64,000 nt of DNA from Alicyclobacillus sp. GTDB lineage: Bacteria > Bacillota > Bacilli > Alicyclobacillales > Alicyclobacillaceae. Below the pieces are notes generated by a model, which was given only the letters and a program-made list of their open reading frames with translations, was not told the DNA's origin and ran no database searches. The stretch spans positions 1 to 64,000 of the forward strand of contig JAIMAY010000005.1 in the NCBI GenBank assembly GCA_023511725.1, given 5' to 3'. Numbering within the stretch: position 1 is the stretch's first letter; each line of letters starts with the position of its first letter. The translations under genes were made by a program, and so were the position numbers. This document shows positions 14,507-25,227 of the stretch, piece after piece.

Positions 14507-15992
14507 CGGGATGGCCGGCGGTTCCCGGCCCATGCCCGCCGGCGGGCGTGCGCCAGGCAAGCGCTCGAGCCACATCGTCGACCGTGACCTCGGGATGACC
14601 CTCATACGCTGCGATGGATTGTGCCACGCGTGCGACGGCCTCAACTCCGCGTCGGCTCAGTCCCAGCGCTGCACCGGCGCGCTGCAACATGGTGTGGGCA
14701 GCCTCGGGCAAGGTGCCTCGATACCGCGCCAGGCGTGCTCGGGCCACGGTCACGCGCTCACGAAGATTCTGTGAGTCCAGCGGTGGCGTGGACGCGCCTT
14801 GTTGCGCGTGGGTGGTCCCGGCTGTTCGCGCCGGTTTCGCCACATACAGGATCATGTCCATTCTGTCCAGAATCGGCCCGGATAGGCGACTCCAGTATCT
14901 GCGCACCGCGTGCTCTGGACAACGGCAGTGCGGGGTTCCATACCAACCGCATGGACAGGGATTGAGGGTCGCGATGAATTGGAAATCGGCGGGAAGCCGG
15001 TGCGTGCGTCCCGCCCGTGAGATCACGAGGTGTCGTTGTGTGAGTGGTTCTCGCAGAGCTTCCAGCGTCGGGCGTGGGAATTCCAACAACTCGTCGAACA
15101 GCAGAACGCCCTGATGGGCCAGTGTCACCTCACCGGCTTGAAAAGGCTGGCCGCCGCCGACGAGCCCGGCGGGGGTCAGCGAATGGTGGGGCGCACGGAG
15201 GGGCGGCACGCGCGATGGCGGATGCGAAGTCCCCGCGGCCTGGTGCAGGGCGTACACCGTGAGCGCCTGATCATCGGTGAGAGGCGGAAGGATGGTGGGG
15301 AAACGCTCCGCCAGCATGGTCTTACCAGAGCCGGGTGGGCCCACGAGCATCACGGCGTGGCGGCCGACCGCAGCCACCGCAAGCCCTTCTTTGATCTCCT
15401 CAAGCCCTTCGACATCCGCCATGTCTAGCGCTGGCGGATCCCATGTCAACGTGCGTCCTGGGCGGGCCGTGGGCCAATCGCCGTGCGGACTGCGTAGTCG
15501 TTGCACCAACTCGGCCAAGGAGTCCGCCGCACGAAGCTGGCATCCCGGCATCGCCAGCACATCGTGCAAGGCCGACGGGGCAACGACGATGTTCTCCAGT
15601 CCATTCTCCCGCAGGGCCAAAGCCAACGCGGTGACGCCGGACACAGGTTGGAGTCGACCGTCCAAACCCAACTCCGCGGCGAACGCCCACCGTGAGGGTT
15701 CGGGCGGCAGTTGCCCCGATGCCCTGAGGATGGCGATTGCGATGGCGAGGTCCAGCCCCGCCCCTCGCTTGCGAAGGCTGGCAGGCGAAAGATTGACCGT
15801 GATCCTGCGTGCGGGAAACTCCAAACCGGCGTTTCGAATGGCGGATCGGACCCGGAGCTTTGACTCACTCACGGCGGAGTCAGGCAAACCCACGATGTGA
15901 AACTGTGGAAGTCCCGACGCGATGTCCGCTTCAACATCCACGACCTGCGCGCCGATACCTTCGGCGACGGCGCCAAACGCATGGCCCAGCAT
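14499..15992 (-). CDS. comM: YifB/ComM family AAA+ ATPase (Mg-chelatase-like)
   Basis: A 497-residue protein. The N-terminal ChlI-like domain (VDVEADIASGLPQFHIVGLP, residues 18-37) is followed by a Mg-chelatase AAA+ core. Walker A is GPPGSGKT (218-225), Walker B is VLLFDEL, and a C-terminal helical domain follows. ComM homologues are hexameric helicases that promote branch migration during integration of transformed DNA. A Cys-rich motif (NPCPCGWYG) is family-typical. It is the only minus-strand gene between 3.3 kb and 62.5 kb. dprA, another transformation gene, lies 3 kb away. Confidence 0.92.
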   Translation of the reverse strand: MLGHAFGAVAEGIGAQVVDVEADIASGLPQFHIVGLPDSAVSESKLRVRSAIRNAGLEFPARRITVNLSPASLRKRGAGLDLAIAIAILRASGQLPPEPSRWAFAAELGLDGRLQPVSGVTALALALRENGLENIVVAPSALHDVLAMPGCQLRAADSLAELVQRLRSPHGDWPTARPGRTLTWDPPALDMADVEGLEEIKEGLAVAAVGRHAVMLVGPPGSGKTMLAERFPTILPPLTDDQALTVYALHQAAGTSHPPSRVPPLRAPHHSLTPAGLVGGGQPFQAGEVTLAHQGVLLFDELLEFPRPTLEALREPLTQRHLVISRAGRTHRLPADFQFIATLNPCPCGWYGTPHCRCPEHAVRRYWSRLSGPILDRMDMILYVAKPARTAGTTHAQQGASTPPLDSQNLRERVTVARARLARYRGTLPEAAHTMLQRAGAALGLSRRGVEAVARVAQSIAAYEGHPEVTVDDVARALAWRTPAGGHGPGTAGHPVT

Positions 15993-16086
15993 GTGTCATC
16001 TCCCCGGTTCGTTGAGGTTTCGCTCCTCATATCCTAGCAGCGGGCGGTGCGGCTGGCCATGACATGCAAGAAGGTTTCGAAGTGTA

Positions 16087-16115
16087 TTGCAGAACTGGCC
16101 GTCGCAATGTACGAT
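16087..16115 (+). promoter_or_regulatory. sigma-A-type promoter of the 130-residue membrane protein gene
   Basis: -35 TTGCAG (16087-16092), a 17-bp spacer, then -10 TACGAT (16110-16115). A strong AGGAGGAG Shine-Dalgarno lies 14 nt past the -10 box. Confidence 0.65.
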
Positions 16116-16145
16116 CAAGGCAAACACGCAGGAGGAGAACGCACG

Positions 16146-16538
16146 GTGGAGGGGCCAAAACGGAGGCCGACCAGCAAGGGACCGAAAGAACAGCGAAGCG
16201 GGAACATGGGACGGGTGGTCGACCTGCGCGAGTGGAAGCGCAAGCGTCGGCTACGGCAGGTCGGATATCGCCGCCCGGCATTGCAGACGGTGTTCGGTGT
16301 GACCGTGGCCGTCCTGATTGTGACGATACTCGCCACAGCGGGAGGTTGTGTGCCCTGGGACCGGCAGGCGGACTGCATTCTCCTCACGTGGTTCGCCGGC
16401 CTGATTGGGTTGGGACTCACCTTGGTACTTCGCGCGTATCGTCACATCCGTGCTCCTCTGCTGATGACCGTGTACCTGTGCTGTCTGGTTTTGTCGTTCG
16501 GGGCGGCTTTGGTGAAGGTGAGTTTCGGCGGTCATTGA
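16146..16538 (+). CDS. small membrane protein, unknown function
   Basis: A 130-residue protein that I do not recognise. A very basic cytosolic N terminus (about 50 residues, many Lys/Arg) precedes three hydrophobic spans (about residues 54-72, 80-100 and 106-125). Two Cys residues lie between spans 1 and 2. The GTG at 16146 was chosen because AGGAGGAG sits 8 nt upstream, right after a good promoter. An ATG at 16206 would give a 110-residue product. It is a single-gene transcript ended by the terminator at 16560. Confidence 0.65.
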   Translation: MEGPKRRPTSKGPKEQRSGNMGRVVDLREWKRKRRLRQVGYRRPALQTVFGVTVAVLIVTILATAGGCVPWDRQADCILLTWFAGLIGLGLTLVLRAYRHIRAPLLMTVYLCCLVLSFGAALVKVSFGGH

Positions 16539-16559
16539 TAGCAGCGGCTGTGGGGCGAA

Positions 16560-16590
16560 GGCGGGAGCCGTGCATGGCTCCCGCCTTTTC
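16560..16590 (+). terminator. intrinsic terminator upstream of sucCD
   Basis: The 10-bp stem GGCGGGAGCC (16560-16569) / GGCTCCCGCC (16576-16585) is followed by TTTTC. Confidence 0.9.
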
Positions 16591-16600
16591 TACTGCAAAC

Positions 16601-16629
16601 TTGTAAATGGCGCATCGGTCATTTATCTT
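16601..16629 (+). promoter_or_regulatory. possible promoter of sucCD
   Basis: -35 TTGTAA (16601-16606), a 17-bp spacer, then -10 TATCTT (16624-16629). It lies in an AT-rich patch between the preceding terminator and sucC. Confidence 0.5.
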
Positions 16630-16743
16630 AGAGAAGGATCGCGGCTTGATTTCGCCTCCCGAAACACTCGGAGAAGTGCCTCGGCGGCAGCCAGGCGATG
16701 GGGCCCGGGTGCTCGCGGCGGACGCAACGAAGGAGGAGAGGCC

Positions 16744-17913
16744 ATGAATATTCACGAGTATCAAGCCAAGGCGGTGCTGGCCCAATTCGGCGTGGCCGTG
16801 CCGAAGGGCAAAGTCGCCTTTTCTGTGGAAGAGGCGGTGGAGATTGCGAAGGAGCTCGGGGGTCAGGCGGTCGTCAAGGCCCAGATTCACGCAGGCGGGC
16901 GTGGAAAGGCCGGCGGCGTGAAGCTGGCGAGATCGCTTGAAGAGGTCGAGCAGCATGCGCGCGAGTTGCTCGGCAAGACCCTCGTGACGCACCAGACGGG
17001 TCCGCAAGGGAAGGTCGTCAAGCGGCTCCTGATTGAACAGTTGTCCAACATTCAGAAGGAGTATTATGTCGGCCTGGTCTTGGACCGGGCGCAAGGTCGG
17101 CTCGTGCTGATGGCGTCCGCGGAAGGTGGTATGGAGATCGAAGAGGTGGCGGCCAAAACGCCGGAGAAAATCTTCAAGGAGACCATTGACCCGGCTGTCG
17201 GTCTGCTTCCCTATCAGGCCCGCAACCTGGCGTTCAACATCGGTATCCCTGCCAACCTTGTGAACAAGGCCGTGAAGTTTATGACCGGCCTGTATCAGTG
17301 CTTTGTGGAGAAGGATTGCTCCATCGCCGAGATCAACCCGCTCGTGGTGACGGCCGAAGGCGATATTCTGGCGCTGGATGCCAAGCTGAACTTTGACGAC
17401 AACGCGCTGTACAGGCATCCGGACATCCAGGAACTCCGCGATCTCGATGAAGAGGATCCCAAGGAGATCGAAGCGTCGAAATACGGCCTGAGCTACATCG
17501 CCCTCGATGGCAACATCGGCTGCATGGTGAACGGTGCGGGTCTCGCCATGGCGACGATGGACACCATCAAGTATTACGGCGGAGAGCCAGCGAACTTCCT
17601 GGACGTCGGCGGCGGCGCTTCGGAAGAGAAGGTCACGGAAGCCTTCAAGATCATCCTGTCCGATCCGAACGTGAAAGGCATCCTCGTCAATATCTTTGGT
17701 GGCATCATGAAGTGTGACGTGATCGCCAACGGTGTCGTCAACGCGGCGCGGCAGATTGGTTTGGACAAGCCGCTGGTGGTTCGCCTGGAAGGCACCAATG
17801 TAGAGCTTGGTAAGAAGATCCTGAACGAGTCCGGGCTCAACATCACGGCGGCGGATTCCCTGGCGGACGCGGCACAGCGCATCGTTGCGCTGGTGAAGGA
17901 GGTAAGCGCATGA
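16744..17913 (+). CDS. sucC: succinyl-CoA synthetase (ADP-forming) beta subunit
   Basis: A 389-residue TCA-cycle enzyme subunit that, with SucD, converts succinyl-CoA, ADP and phosphate to succinate, ATP and CoA. It begins with the family opening [17 protein letters not shown]. The ATP-grasp signature [13 protein letters not shown] is at about residues 46-58, EINPLVV follows, and the C-terminal [10 protein letters not shown] lies near the active-site histidine loop. AAGGAGGAGA lies just upstream of the ATG. It overlaps sucD by 4 nt (ATGA). Confidence 0.98.
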   Translation: MNIHEYQAKAVLAQFGVAVPKGKVAFSVEEAVEIAKELGGQAVVKAQIHAGGRGKAGGVKLARSLEEVEQHARELLGKTLVTHQTGPQGKVVKRLLIEQLSNIQKEYYVGLVLDRAQGRLVLMASAEGGMEIEEVAAKTPEKIFKETIDPAVGLLPYQARNLAFNIGIPANLVNKAVKFMTGLYQCFVEKDCSIAEINPLVVTAEGDILALDAKLNFDDNALYRHPDIQELRDLDEEDPKEIEASKYGLSYIALDGNIGCMVNGAGLAMATMDTIKYYGGEPANFLDVGGGASEEKVTEAFKIILSDPNVKGILVNIFGGIMKCDVIANGVVNAARQIGLDKPLVVRLEGTNVELGKKILNESGLNITAADSLADAAQRIVALVKEVSA

Positions 17914-18812
17914 GCATCCTGGTCGGCAAGGACACGCGCGTCATCACGCAGGGTATCACGGGATCGCAAGGGTTGTTCCATACGCGTCAGGCCATCGAGT
18001 ACGGCACGAAGGTGGTCGGTGGCGTTACGCCAGGGAAGGGCGGTACCACCGTCGAGGGCGTGCCTGTGTTCAACACGGTGGAACAGGCGGTTCGCGAAAC
18101 CGGTGCCAACGCTTCCGTCATCTATGTACCTCCGGCGTTTGCCGCGGATGCCATCATGGAGGCCGTCGATGCAGGGCTGGATCTGGTGATCTGCATCACC
18201 GAAGGCATCCCGGTGCTCGATATGGTGAAGGTCAAGCGGTTCATGGAAGGCAAACGGACGCGTTTGATTGGTCCCAACTGCCCTGGCGTCATCACGCCGG
18301 GTGAGTGCAAGATCGGTATCATGCCCGGTTACATCCACACCCCTGGTCGCGTTGGCGTCGTGTCCCGGAGCGGTACCTTGACGTATGAAGCGGTATACCA
18401 GCTCACGGTGCGCGGCATTGGGCAGTCGACCGCCGTCGGCATCGGCGGGGACCCGGTCAAGGGGACGGAGTTCATCGACGTGCTGAAGATGTTCAATGAG
18501 GATCCAGATACGGAGGCCGTGATCATGATCGGAGAGATTGGCGGCACGGCCGAAGAGCAAGCGGCGGAGTGGATCCGCGACAACATGACCAAGCCCGTGG
18601 TCGGTTTTGTCGCGGGTGCGACCGCGCCTCCGGGACGGCGCATGGGTCACGCGGGCGCCATCATCTCCGGCGGAAGTGGTACGGCAGCCTCGAAGATCGC
18701 CAAGATGAAGGAATGCGGGATCCGGGTGGCGCCAACGCCGTCTGAGATGGGCTCCACGCTCTACCAGTTGCTCGAAGAGCGGGGACTGCTGGAGCGCTGC
18801 AAGACGCGCTGA
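17910..18812 (+). CDS. sucD: succinyl-CoA synthetase alpha subunit
   Basis: A 300-residue partner of SucC that binds CoA and carries the phosphohistidine. The N-terminal Rossmann CoA-binding fold has [12 protein letters not shown]. The catalytic His is in the [10 protein letters not shown] motif (about residues 246-255). The segment [20 protein letters not shown] is family-typical. Normal length. It is translationally coupled to sucC, and the pair ends at a strong terminator 20 nt downstream. Confidence 0.98.
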   Translation: MSILVGKDTRVITQGITGSQGLFHTRQAIEYGTKVVGGVTPGKGGTTVEGVPVFNTVEQAVRETGANASVIYVPPAFAADAIMEAVDAGLDLVICITEGIPVLDMVKVKRFMEGKRTRLIGPNCPGVITPGECKIGIMPGYIHTPGRVGVVSRSGTLTYEAVYQLTVRGIGQSTAVGIGGDPVKGTEFIDVLKMFNEDPDTEAVIMIGEIGGTAEEQAAEWIRDNMTKPVVGFVAGATAPPGRRMGHAGAIISGGSGTAASKIAKMKECGIRVAPTPSEMGSTLYQLLEERGLLERCKTR

Positions 18813-18831
18813 ACGTTGATGGTCCGTATCA

Positions 18832-18866
18832 GGCGGGATCGCTGCCATGGCGATCCCGTCTTTTTT
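18832..18866 (+). terminator. sucCD intrinsic terminator
   Basis: The stem GGCGGGATCGC (18832-18842) / GCGATCCCGTC (18850-18860), with one G-U pair, is followed by TTTTTT. Confidence 0.9.
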
Positions 18867-18964
18867 CGCCACTGTGATGACTTCGCGGTCATCCCATCGT
18901 GTACGCACCTCTCCAGGACATCATCGACAGCCTGAGGACAGGCTGCCACAATGAGGGGGAGGTG

Positions 18965-20053
18965 ATGCGTGTGACGGAAGACCGTGCGGCGGCCTTGGTA
19001 CTGGCCACATGTCCCGGCGTGGAGCCGGCCACCATCCGTACGTTGGCACGACAGTTGGGCGGTCCGGCGGCGGCCTGGCGTGCCGACGCGTCGGCGTGGC
19101 GCAGCGTGTGCGGCATCCGGGAGCAAACCGTGAAGAGGTTGGACCAGTGGCGGCACAGGACGGATCCGGCACGCGTTGAAGCGGCGCTGGCGCAGCGCGG
19201 GATCCGGGTGTGGGTGCAAGGGGATGACGCTTACCCGCGTGCCTTGCTGGATCTGGCAGAACCCCCGGTGGCTGTGTTTGTCGCAGGGCAAGCCGAGACG
19301 CTTCACGCCCAGCCGATGGTGGCGGTCGTAGGGACGCGCCGCGCGTCTCCCTACGGTGGCGAGGCTGCGGCGTGGATCGCGGAAGCCATGGCCAAGGCCG
19401 GCGTCGCTGTCGTGTCGGGGATGGCCGTGGGTATCGACGCGGCGGCACATCTGGCCTGTCTGGATGCCGGCGGTGTGAGTGTGGCGGTGCTGGCCACAGG
19501 GGTGGACCGGTGTTATCCGTCTTCCCACGAGCATCTGTACCGGCGCCTGCTGGCACGCGGCGCGGTCATCAGCGAATATGCGCCCGGCACACCGGTGGCT
19601 CGTCACCGGTTTCCTGAGCGCAATCGGCTCATCGCAGCGCTCGGACAACTCACTGTGGTTGTGCAGGCGGGCGTGAAATCCGGCGCGCTGCGCACCGCGG
19701 ATCATGCGTTGGAACTAGGTCGAGACGTATTTGCCGTGCCGGGGCCGGTGACCACGGTGAATTTCCAAGGGTGCCATCGCCTCATCCAGGATGGCGCGCA
19801 GCTGTTAGCGGACCCGCATGACCTTCTGCTCGCGCTGGGTTTGGATGTCACGTACGAGAAGCGGGACGATGCTCGTGTGCCCGCCCGCTGGCGGCCCCTT
19901 TACGATGCGCTCGATGCGGATCTGACGGCGGGGCAACTGGCCGTGATGCTGGGGATGGAGCCCGCACGCGTCTACACGGGACTGCTGGAACTGGAGATGG
20001 CCGGGTGGGTCCGGAGATTACCTGGTGGCGTCTACCGGCGGGTGACCGGCTGA
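18965..20053 (+). CDS. dprA: DNA-processing protein DprA (Smf)
   Basis: About 362 residues. DprA binds incoming single-stranded DNA during natural transformation and loads RecA. It has an N-terminal SAM-like helical region, then a Rossmann-like core with VAVVGTRRASPYG, VVSGMAVGIDAAAH and FPERNRLIAAL motifs (the last near residue 217). A C-terminal winged-helix-like region follows. The ATG at 18965 has GGGGGAGG upstream; a GTG at 18971 is also possible. It precedes topA as in Bacillus. With comM nearby it suggests retained transformation functions. Confidence 0.95.
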   Translation: MRVTEDRAAALVLATCPGVEPATIRTLARQLGGPAAAWRADASAWRSVCGIREQTVKRLDQWRHRTDPARVEAALAQRGIRVWVQGDDAYPRALLDLAEPPVAVFVAGQAETLHAQPMVAVVGTRRASPYGGEAAAWIAEAMAKAGVAVVSGMAVGIDAAAHLACLDAGGVSVAVLATGVDRCYPSSHEHLYRRLLARGAVISEYAPGTPVARHRFPERNRLIAALGQLTVVVQAGVKSGALRTADHALELGRDVFAVPGPVTTVNFQGCHRLIQDGAQLLADPHDLLLALGLDVTYEKRDDARVPARWRPLYDALDADLTAGQLAVMLGMEPARVYTGLLELEMAGWVRRLPGGVYRRVTG

Positions 20054-20090
20054 ACTCACTGAGAATTGGGAAGATAATCGTGTGCACCGT

Positions 20091-20118
20091 TTGCAAAGCA
20101 TTTTACTGTGGTGATAAT
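20091..20118 (+). promoter_or_regulatory. sigma-A-type promoter of the topA operon
   Basis: -35 TTGCAA (20091-20096), a 16-bp spacer, then -10 GATAAT (20113-20118), in an AT-rich patch immediately after dprA. It probably drives topA-trmFO-xerC-hslV-hslU. Confidence 0.65.
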
Positions 20119-20169
20119 ATGGGTTGAACACGGGGGCTGCGCCATCGGCCAGGAAACGGAGGAGGCACA

Positions 20170-22314
20170 TTGGCGGATTATCTCGTCATCGTCGAATCTC
20201 CGGCGAAGGCAAAGACAATTGGCAAGTATCTCGGCCGTCGCTATACGGTCAAGGCATCGATGGGACATGTGCGTGACTTGCCCAAAAGCCAGATGGGCGT
20301 CGATATAGAGCATGGCTTTGAACCCAAGTACATCACCATCCGCGGCAAGGGTGAGGTGATCAAGAGCCTGCGGGAAGCCAGCAGGAAGGCCAAGCGTGTG
20401 TTCCTTGCGGCTGACCCGGATCGCGAGGGGGAGGCCATCGCTTGGCACCTCGCGCATGTGCTCGATCTCGACCTGGACGCGGAATGCCGCGTGGTCTTTC
20501 ACGAGATCACGAAGGATGCGGTGAAACAGGCGTTTGAACGCCCACGCCGGCTGAACATGAACCTCGTCAGCGCACAGCAGACGCGGCGCATCCTGGATAG
20601 AATCCTCGGTTATCAGTTGAGCCCGCTGCTCTGGCGCAAGGTGAAGAAAGGTTTGTCGGCTGGCCGCGTGCAGTCGGTGGCGCTGCGCCTGATTGTGGAC
20701 CGCGAGCGCGAGATTCGGGCGTTTGTTCCCGAAGAGTATTGGACCGTGGACGCGTGCTTTGAACTTCCGGAAGGGCGGCTTATGGCGCGCTTCCAGGGTT
20801 ACGAAGGAGAGAAGACGCCGCTGCCCAATCGCGACGCGGTGGACGCCCTGCTGTCGAGGATTGCCGATGCCACATTCACCGTTCGTACAGTGAAAAGATC
20901 CGAGCGTCGGCGCAACCCCAGTCCTCCGTTCACCACCAGCACCTTGCAGCAGGAAGCTGCCCGCAAGTTGGGCTTTCGCGCCTACCGCACCATGGCCATT
21001 GCGCAGCAACTGTACGAAGGTCTGGACATCGGCGACGAGGGTTCGGTGGGTCTCATCACGTACATGCGGACCGACTCCACCCGGATTGCGGAGAGTGCCC
21101 AGCAGGAGGCGCGGGCGTACATCGCCGCGCGTTTTGGGGATGCGTACGTACCGAGTACGGCGAGACGCTATCAAACCCGGGAGGGTGCGCAGGACGCGCA
21201 CGAGGGCATCCGTCCAACGTCGGTGACGCGTGATCCAGAGTCGGTGAAGCCGTATCTGTCGCGGGATCAGTACCGCCTATACAAACTCATCTGGGAGCGG
21301 TTTGTGGCCAGTCAGATGAGCCCGGCGGTGCTGGACACGACCGCGGTCGACGTGGAGGCGGCCGGCGCCTGGTTCCGCGCCACGGGATCCGTGCTGAAGT
21401 TTCCGGGCTTCATGGCGGTCTATATCGAGGGTCGGGACGACGACGCGGAGGATGAAACATCGCGACTGTTGCCGGACGTGGCAGAGGGACAGGTTCTGCC
21501 GGTGCCGGAACTCAAGCCCGAGCAGCATTTCACCCAGCCGCCGCCGCGTTACACGGAATCCACCTTGGTCAAGACGATGGAGGAACTGGGCATCGGGCGG
21601 CCTAGCACGTACGCACCCACGATGGAGACCATTCTCAAACGAGGGTACGCGGTGCTCGAACAGAAGCGCTTTGTGCCGACCGACCTTGGCGAGGTCATCG
21701 TGGATCTGTTGGTGGAAAACTTCAGCCAGCTCATCGACGTGGGTTTCACCGCGAAGATGGAAGAGCAGCTCGACGCTATCGAGGAAGGCAAGCGGGATGC
21801 CCAATCGCTGTTGGAAGAGTTTTACCGTTCGTTCGAGGCTGATCTGCGCCGGGCGGAGCAGACATTGGAACACGTGAAACTGCCGGACGAAGAGTCGGAT
21901 GTGGTGTGCGAGAAATGCGGGCGCCGCATGGTGATCAAGCAAGGGAGGTATGGCAAGTTCCTCGCCTGTCCGGGGTTTCCCGAATGCAGGAACACCAAGC
22001 CCATCACCAAGGAGGTGGGCGTCGCGTGCCCTCGTTGCCAGCGACCGCTTGTGGAGCGCCGCGGTAAACGCCGCAAGGTGTTCTACGGTTGCAGCGGCTA
22101 CCCGGAGTGCGATTACGTGCTTTGGAATAAACCGACTGGACAGCTCTGCCCTGTGTGCGCTCATCCGATGGTGGAAAAGACCCAGCGCGGTCGCACGGTC
22201 ATCGTGTGCAGCAATGAGGCAGCCCACGAAAACATCCAGGGAGTGAACGCGGGGGTATCGACCGGTGTGAGTGAAGCCGCCCCAGCGGTGGCTCGGGCGG
22301 ATGGGGCGGAGTGA
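20170..22314 (+). CDS. topA: DNA topoisomerase I
   Basis: A 714-residue type IA topoisomerase that relaxes negative supercoils. The N-terminal TOPRIM domain has [18 protein letters not shown] and [12 protein letters not shown]. The active-site Tyr is in [11 protein letters not shown] (Tyr about 298). The C terminus contains three Cys4 zinc-ribbon modules starting near [15 protein letters not shown] and CPVCAHP, the last with a partly degenerate second half. It starts with TTG at 20170, preceded by GGAGGAGG. It heads the topA-trmFO-xerC-hslVU operon. Confidence 0.98.
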   Translation: MADYLVIVESPAKAKTIGKYLGRRYTVKASMGHVRDLPKSQMGVDIEHGFEPKYITIRGKGEVIKSLREASRKAKRVFLAADPDREGEAIAWHLAHVLDLDLDAECRVVFHEITKDAVKQAFERPRRLNMNLVSAQQTRRILDRILGYQLSPLLWRKVKKGLSAGRVQSVALRLIVDREREIRAFVPEEYWTVDACFELPEGRLMARFQGYEGEKTPLPNRDAVDALLSRIADATFTVRTVKRSERRRNPSPPFTTSTLQQEAARKLGFRAYRTMAIAQQLYEGLDIGDEGSVGLITYMRTDSTRIAESAQQEARAYIAARFGDAYVPSTARRYQTREGAQDAHEGIRPTSVTRDPESVKPYLSRDQYRLYKLIWERFVASQMSPAVLDTTAVDVEAAGAWFRATGSVLKFPGFMAVYIEGRDDDAEDETSRLLPDVAEGQVLPVPELKPEQHFTQPPPRYTESTLVKTMEELGIGRPSTYAPTMETILKRGYAVLEQKRFVPTDLGEVIVDLLVENFSQLIDVGFTAKMEEQLDAIEEGKRDAQSLLEEFYRSFEADLRRAEQTLEHVKLPDEESDVVCEKCGRRMVIKQGRYGKFLACPGFPECRNTKPITKEVGVACPRCQRPLVERRGKRRKVFYGCSGYPECDYVLWNKPTGQLCPVCAHPMVEKTQRGRTVIVCSNEAAHENIQGVNAGVSTGVSEAAPAVARADGAE

Positions 22315-22342
22315 ACAGCAGTCGCGGAAAAGGGGTGAAAGC

Positions 22343-23656
22343 ATGGAAACGGTGACGGTGATTGGTGCAGGCCTCGCAGGTTCGGAAGCCGCATGGCAGA
22401 TTGCCCGACAGGGTGTGCCCGTTCGGCTGTGGGAGATGCGGCCAGTACAGCAGACACCCGCACATCATACAGGCAACTTTGCGGAGTTGGTGTGCACCAA
22501 CTCGCTGCGCTCGAATGCGTTGACGAACGCGGTCGGATTATTAAAGGAAGAGATGCGCCGGCTCCAGTCCCTCATCATGCGTGCGGCGGATGCGCATGCG
22601 GTGCCGGCGGGTGCGGCGCTTGCGGTAGATCGGGAAGGCTTTTCACAAGCGGTCACGGAGGCGCTGGAGTCGCATCCGCTGGTGGAGGTCGTGCGCGGCG
22701 AGGTGCCGGAGATTCCAGCGGAAGGGATCACCGTGATCGCCACAGGTCCACTCACCTCGGCCAGCTTATCCGATTCCATCCGCCGCTTCATCGGACAGGA
22801 TTACCTGTATTTCTACGATGCCGCGGCCCCCATCGTTCTGCGCGAATCCATTGACATGGACAAGGTGTTTATCGCTTCTCGTTACAACAAGGGGGAAGCT
22901 GCCTACATCAATTGTCCGATGACCGAAGAGGAATTCGATGCCTTCTATGAGGCGTTGATCCATGCGGAGACGGCGCCGCTTCACGACTTTGAGGAGGAAA
23001 AGTACTTCGAAGGTTGCATGCCCATCGAGGTGATGGCACGGCGAGGCAAGATGACGCTGCTGTTCGGGCCGATGAAGCCCGTGGGCCTGATTGATCCCCG
23101 TACAGGTCGCCGTCCCCACGCCGTCGTACAACTACGCCAGGACAATGCCGCGGCCACCATGCTCAACATCGTGGGCTTCCAAACGCACCTCAAGTGGGGC
23201 GAGCAGAAACGGGTGTTTCGGATGATCCCCGGCCTGGAGAATGCGGAGTTTGTGCGGTACGGGGTGATGCACCGCAACACCTTCATCAATAGTCCGACCG
23301 TGCTTCGACCCACCTATCAAACCCGGCGCCGTGAAGATCTCTTTTTCGCCGGCCAGATGACAGGGGTCGAAGGTTATGTGGAGTCCGCGGCGTCCGGTCT
23401 GGTGGCCGGTATCAATGCGGGACGTCTGGCGCGCGGGCTGGAGCCGGTCACGATGCCGCCCACGACAGCCATCGGCAGTCTGGCCCGGTACATCACGGAG
23501 GCTGATCCTGACAACTTCCAGCCGATGAACGCGACCTTCGGGCTGTTTCCGCCCCTCCCGGAGAGAATTCGGGACAAGCGGGAGCGCGCCGAGGCGATGG
23601 CCCGTCGAGCCTTGGAGGATCTGGACAAGGTCCGCAAGGAGCTGGTGCCCGCATGA
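22343..23656 (+). CDS. trmFO: methylenetetrahydrofolate-tRNA-(uracil-5-)-methyltransferase TrmFO
   Basis: A 437-residue folate- and FAD-dependent enzyme that makes m5U54 (ribothymidine) in the tRNA T-loop. The FAD-binding motif [13 protein letters not shown] (residues 6-18) is followed by [10 protein letters not shown], whose Cys51 corresponds to a catalytic cysteine. A second conserved Cys is in [15 protein letters not shown]. Near the C terminus, [20 protein letters not shown] is typical. The start has AGGGGTGAAA upstream. It overlaps xerC by 4 nt. Confidence 0.98.
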   Translation: METVTVIGAGLAGSEAAWQIARQGVPVRLWEMRPVQQTPAHHTGNFAELVCTNSLRSNALTNAVGLLKEEMRRLQSLIMRAADAHAVPAGAALAVDREGFSQAVTEALESHPLVEVVRGEVPEIPAEGITVIATGPLTSASLSDSIRRFIGQDYLYFYDAAAPIVLRESIDMDKVFIASRYNKGEAAYINCPMTEEEFDAFYEALIHAETAPLHDFEEEKYFEGCMPIEVMARRGKMTLLFGPMKPVGLIDPRTGRRPHAVVQLRQDNAAATMLNIVGFQTHLKWGEQKRVFRMIPGLENAEFVRYGVMHRNTFINSPTVLRPTYQTRRREDLFFAGQMTGVEGYVESAASGLVAGINAGRLARGLEPVTMPPTTAIGSLARYITEADPDNFQPMNATFGLFPPLPERIRDKRERAEAMARRALEDLDKVRKELVPA

Positions 23657-24570
23657 GCGGTCTCGAGGCGGGGGGAGATCGGCTCGCGGCCTGGGACGCC
23701 GAGATTGATGCGTTTGTTCGAGATGGCTTGGAAGCGCGAGGCATGTCGCCGGAGACCGTTCGGGCGTATGCCGCGGACCTCGCGGCGTTGTCCCGGTTCG
23801 CGGATGCCCGGGGGATCCGGACGCCCGACGCCATGCGGCCCTCGGACATCCGCGCTTACTTGGCCGATTGCACCCAGCGCGGGCAAGCGCGCACGACCGT
23901 GGCTCGGCGTCTATCATGCTTTCGGACGTTCTTCGATTTCTTGATGGAGCGCGGCCGGGTCACCTCCAACCCCGCCGAGCCCGTGTCCATGCCCAAGCGG
24001 GAACGGCGCGTCCCGGACTTCTACTATCAGGAAGAGATGCGCGTGCTGCTCGACTCGGTGGATGGCGATGACGTGTGGAGCGCGCGGGATCGGGCGCTGC
24101 TTGAATTCCTGTATGCGACGGGTGTTCGCGTGAGCGAGTGCGTTGCCTTGAATCGTGGCGACATCCGTTGGTCCGAGGGCGCCGTCTGCGTGTTCGGGAA
24201 AGGCGGTAAGGAGCGCTGGGTGCTGTTCGGGCGTCAGGCACTGCACTGGCTGCAGGTGTACCTTCAGCGCCGGGATGAGGCGGGGTTCCAGAATGAAGCT
24301 CTATTCATCAACCGGCGGGGGTCGCGGTTGACGGACCGGAGCGTGCGCCGTATCCTGGATCATCACATCGACCGGGTGGCAGGTCTTCATCGGATCAGCC
24401 CTCACGTGATTCGCCATACGTTTGCCACGCATCTGTTGGACGGGGGCGCGGACCTGCGTGTGGTGCAGGAACTGTTAGGTCACGTCAGCCTGTCTTCGAC
24501 GCAGATCTATACCCACACCACGCGTGAACGGTTGGTACGCATCTATCAACGAACGCATCCGCGCGCATAA
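23653..24570 (+). CDS. xerC: tyrosine recombinase XerC (CodV)
   Basis: A 305-residue tyrosine recombinase that works with XerD at dif to resolve chromosome dimers. The N-terminal SAM-like core-binding domain covers residues 1-100. The catalytic set is Arg in [10 protein letters not shown]-x-x-R in [12 protein letters not shown], a further His in [11 protein letters not shown], and the nucleophile Tyr in QIYTHT. It sits between trmFO and hslV exactly like codV of B. subtilis, which supports a chromosomal, non-phage role. Confidence 0.95.
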   Translation: MSGLEAGGDRLAAWDAEIDAFVRDGLEARGMSPETVRAYAADLAALSRFADARGIRTPDAMRPSDIRAYLADCTQRGQARTTVARRLSCFRTFFDFLMERGRVTSNPAEPVSMPKRERRVPDFYYQEEMRVLLDSVDGDDVWSARDRALLEFLYATGVRVSECVALNRGDIRWSEGAVCVFGKGGKERWVLFGRQALHWLQVYLQRRDEAGFQNEALFINRRGSRLTDRSVRRILDHHIDRVAGLHRISPHVIRHTFATHLLDGGADLRVVQELLGHVSLSSTQIYTHTTRERLVRIYQRTHPRA

Positions 24571-24664
24571 GTCGCCGCGGTGAAAAACGTGCGTATAGAT
24601 GGATGGGGATGTCGCGGCAGCAGGTCGAGGGTCATCGCGAGGGCGTGCGGAGGTGCGAGAAAGC

Positions 24665-25213
24665 ATGGAGCTTCACGGAACCACCATATTTGCGATGCTG
24701 AAAGATGGGCGCGGGGCCATGGCTGGCGATGGACAGGTGACTTTCGGCAATGCCATGGTGATGAAACATCAGGCGCGAAAGGTGCGGCGTCTGTACAGGG
24801 GCGAAGTCGTGGCAGGGTTCGCGGGTTCGGTGGCGGACGCCTTCACCTTGTTCGAACGGTTCGAAGCCAAGCTGGAAGCGCATCACGGTCAGTTGCAACG
24901 CGCGGCCGTGGAGCTCGCGAAGGATTGGCGATCCGACAAGATTTTGCACAAGTTGGAGGCCATGTTGATCACCATGAACCGCTCCCATCTGCTCATTGTC
25001 TCCGGCGGGGGCGAGGTGATTGAACCTGACGATGGTATCTGTGCCATCGGCTCCGGCGGTGGATTCGCTTTGGCAGCAGGCCGTGCGCTGGCGCGGGCCA
25101 CGGACCTGCCGCCGGCCGAGATCGCCAGGCAGGCATTGCAGATTGCGTCGGAGATCTGCGTCTACACCAACAACCATATCATCGTCGAGACGGTCGGAGA
25201 TGGCGAGGCATGA
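24665..25213 (+). CDS. hslV: ATP-dependent protease subunit HslV (ClpQ)
   Basis: A 182-residue proteasome-beta-like peptidase that forms the proteolytic chamber for HslU. Family motifs are [20 protein letters not shown] and [20 protein letters not shown]. The likely nucleophile is Thr6, preceded by the five residues MELHG. The B. subtilis enzyme has a similar five-residue extension but begins with Met-Ser. Here residue 2 is Glu, so simple Met removal would not expose a Ser or Thr. The ATG at 24665 has GGAGGTG upstream. It overlaps one possible hslU start by 4 nt. Confidence 0.96.
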   Translation: MELHGTTIFAMLKDGRGAMAGDGQVTFGNAMVMKHQARKVRRLYRGEVVAGFAGSVADAFTLFERFEAKLEAHHGQLQRAAVELAKDWRSDKILHKLEAMLITMNRSHLLIVSGGGEVIEPDDGICAIGSGGGFALAAGRALARATDLPPAEIARQALQIASEICVYTNNHIIVETVGDGEA

Positions 25214-25227
25214 GCAGGGGGGACACC

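Noticed and set aside
18867-18964. Possible T-box or other riboswitch between sucD and dprA
   Set aside because: The T-box core sequences and any terminator stem are missing.
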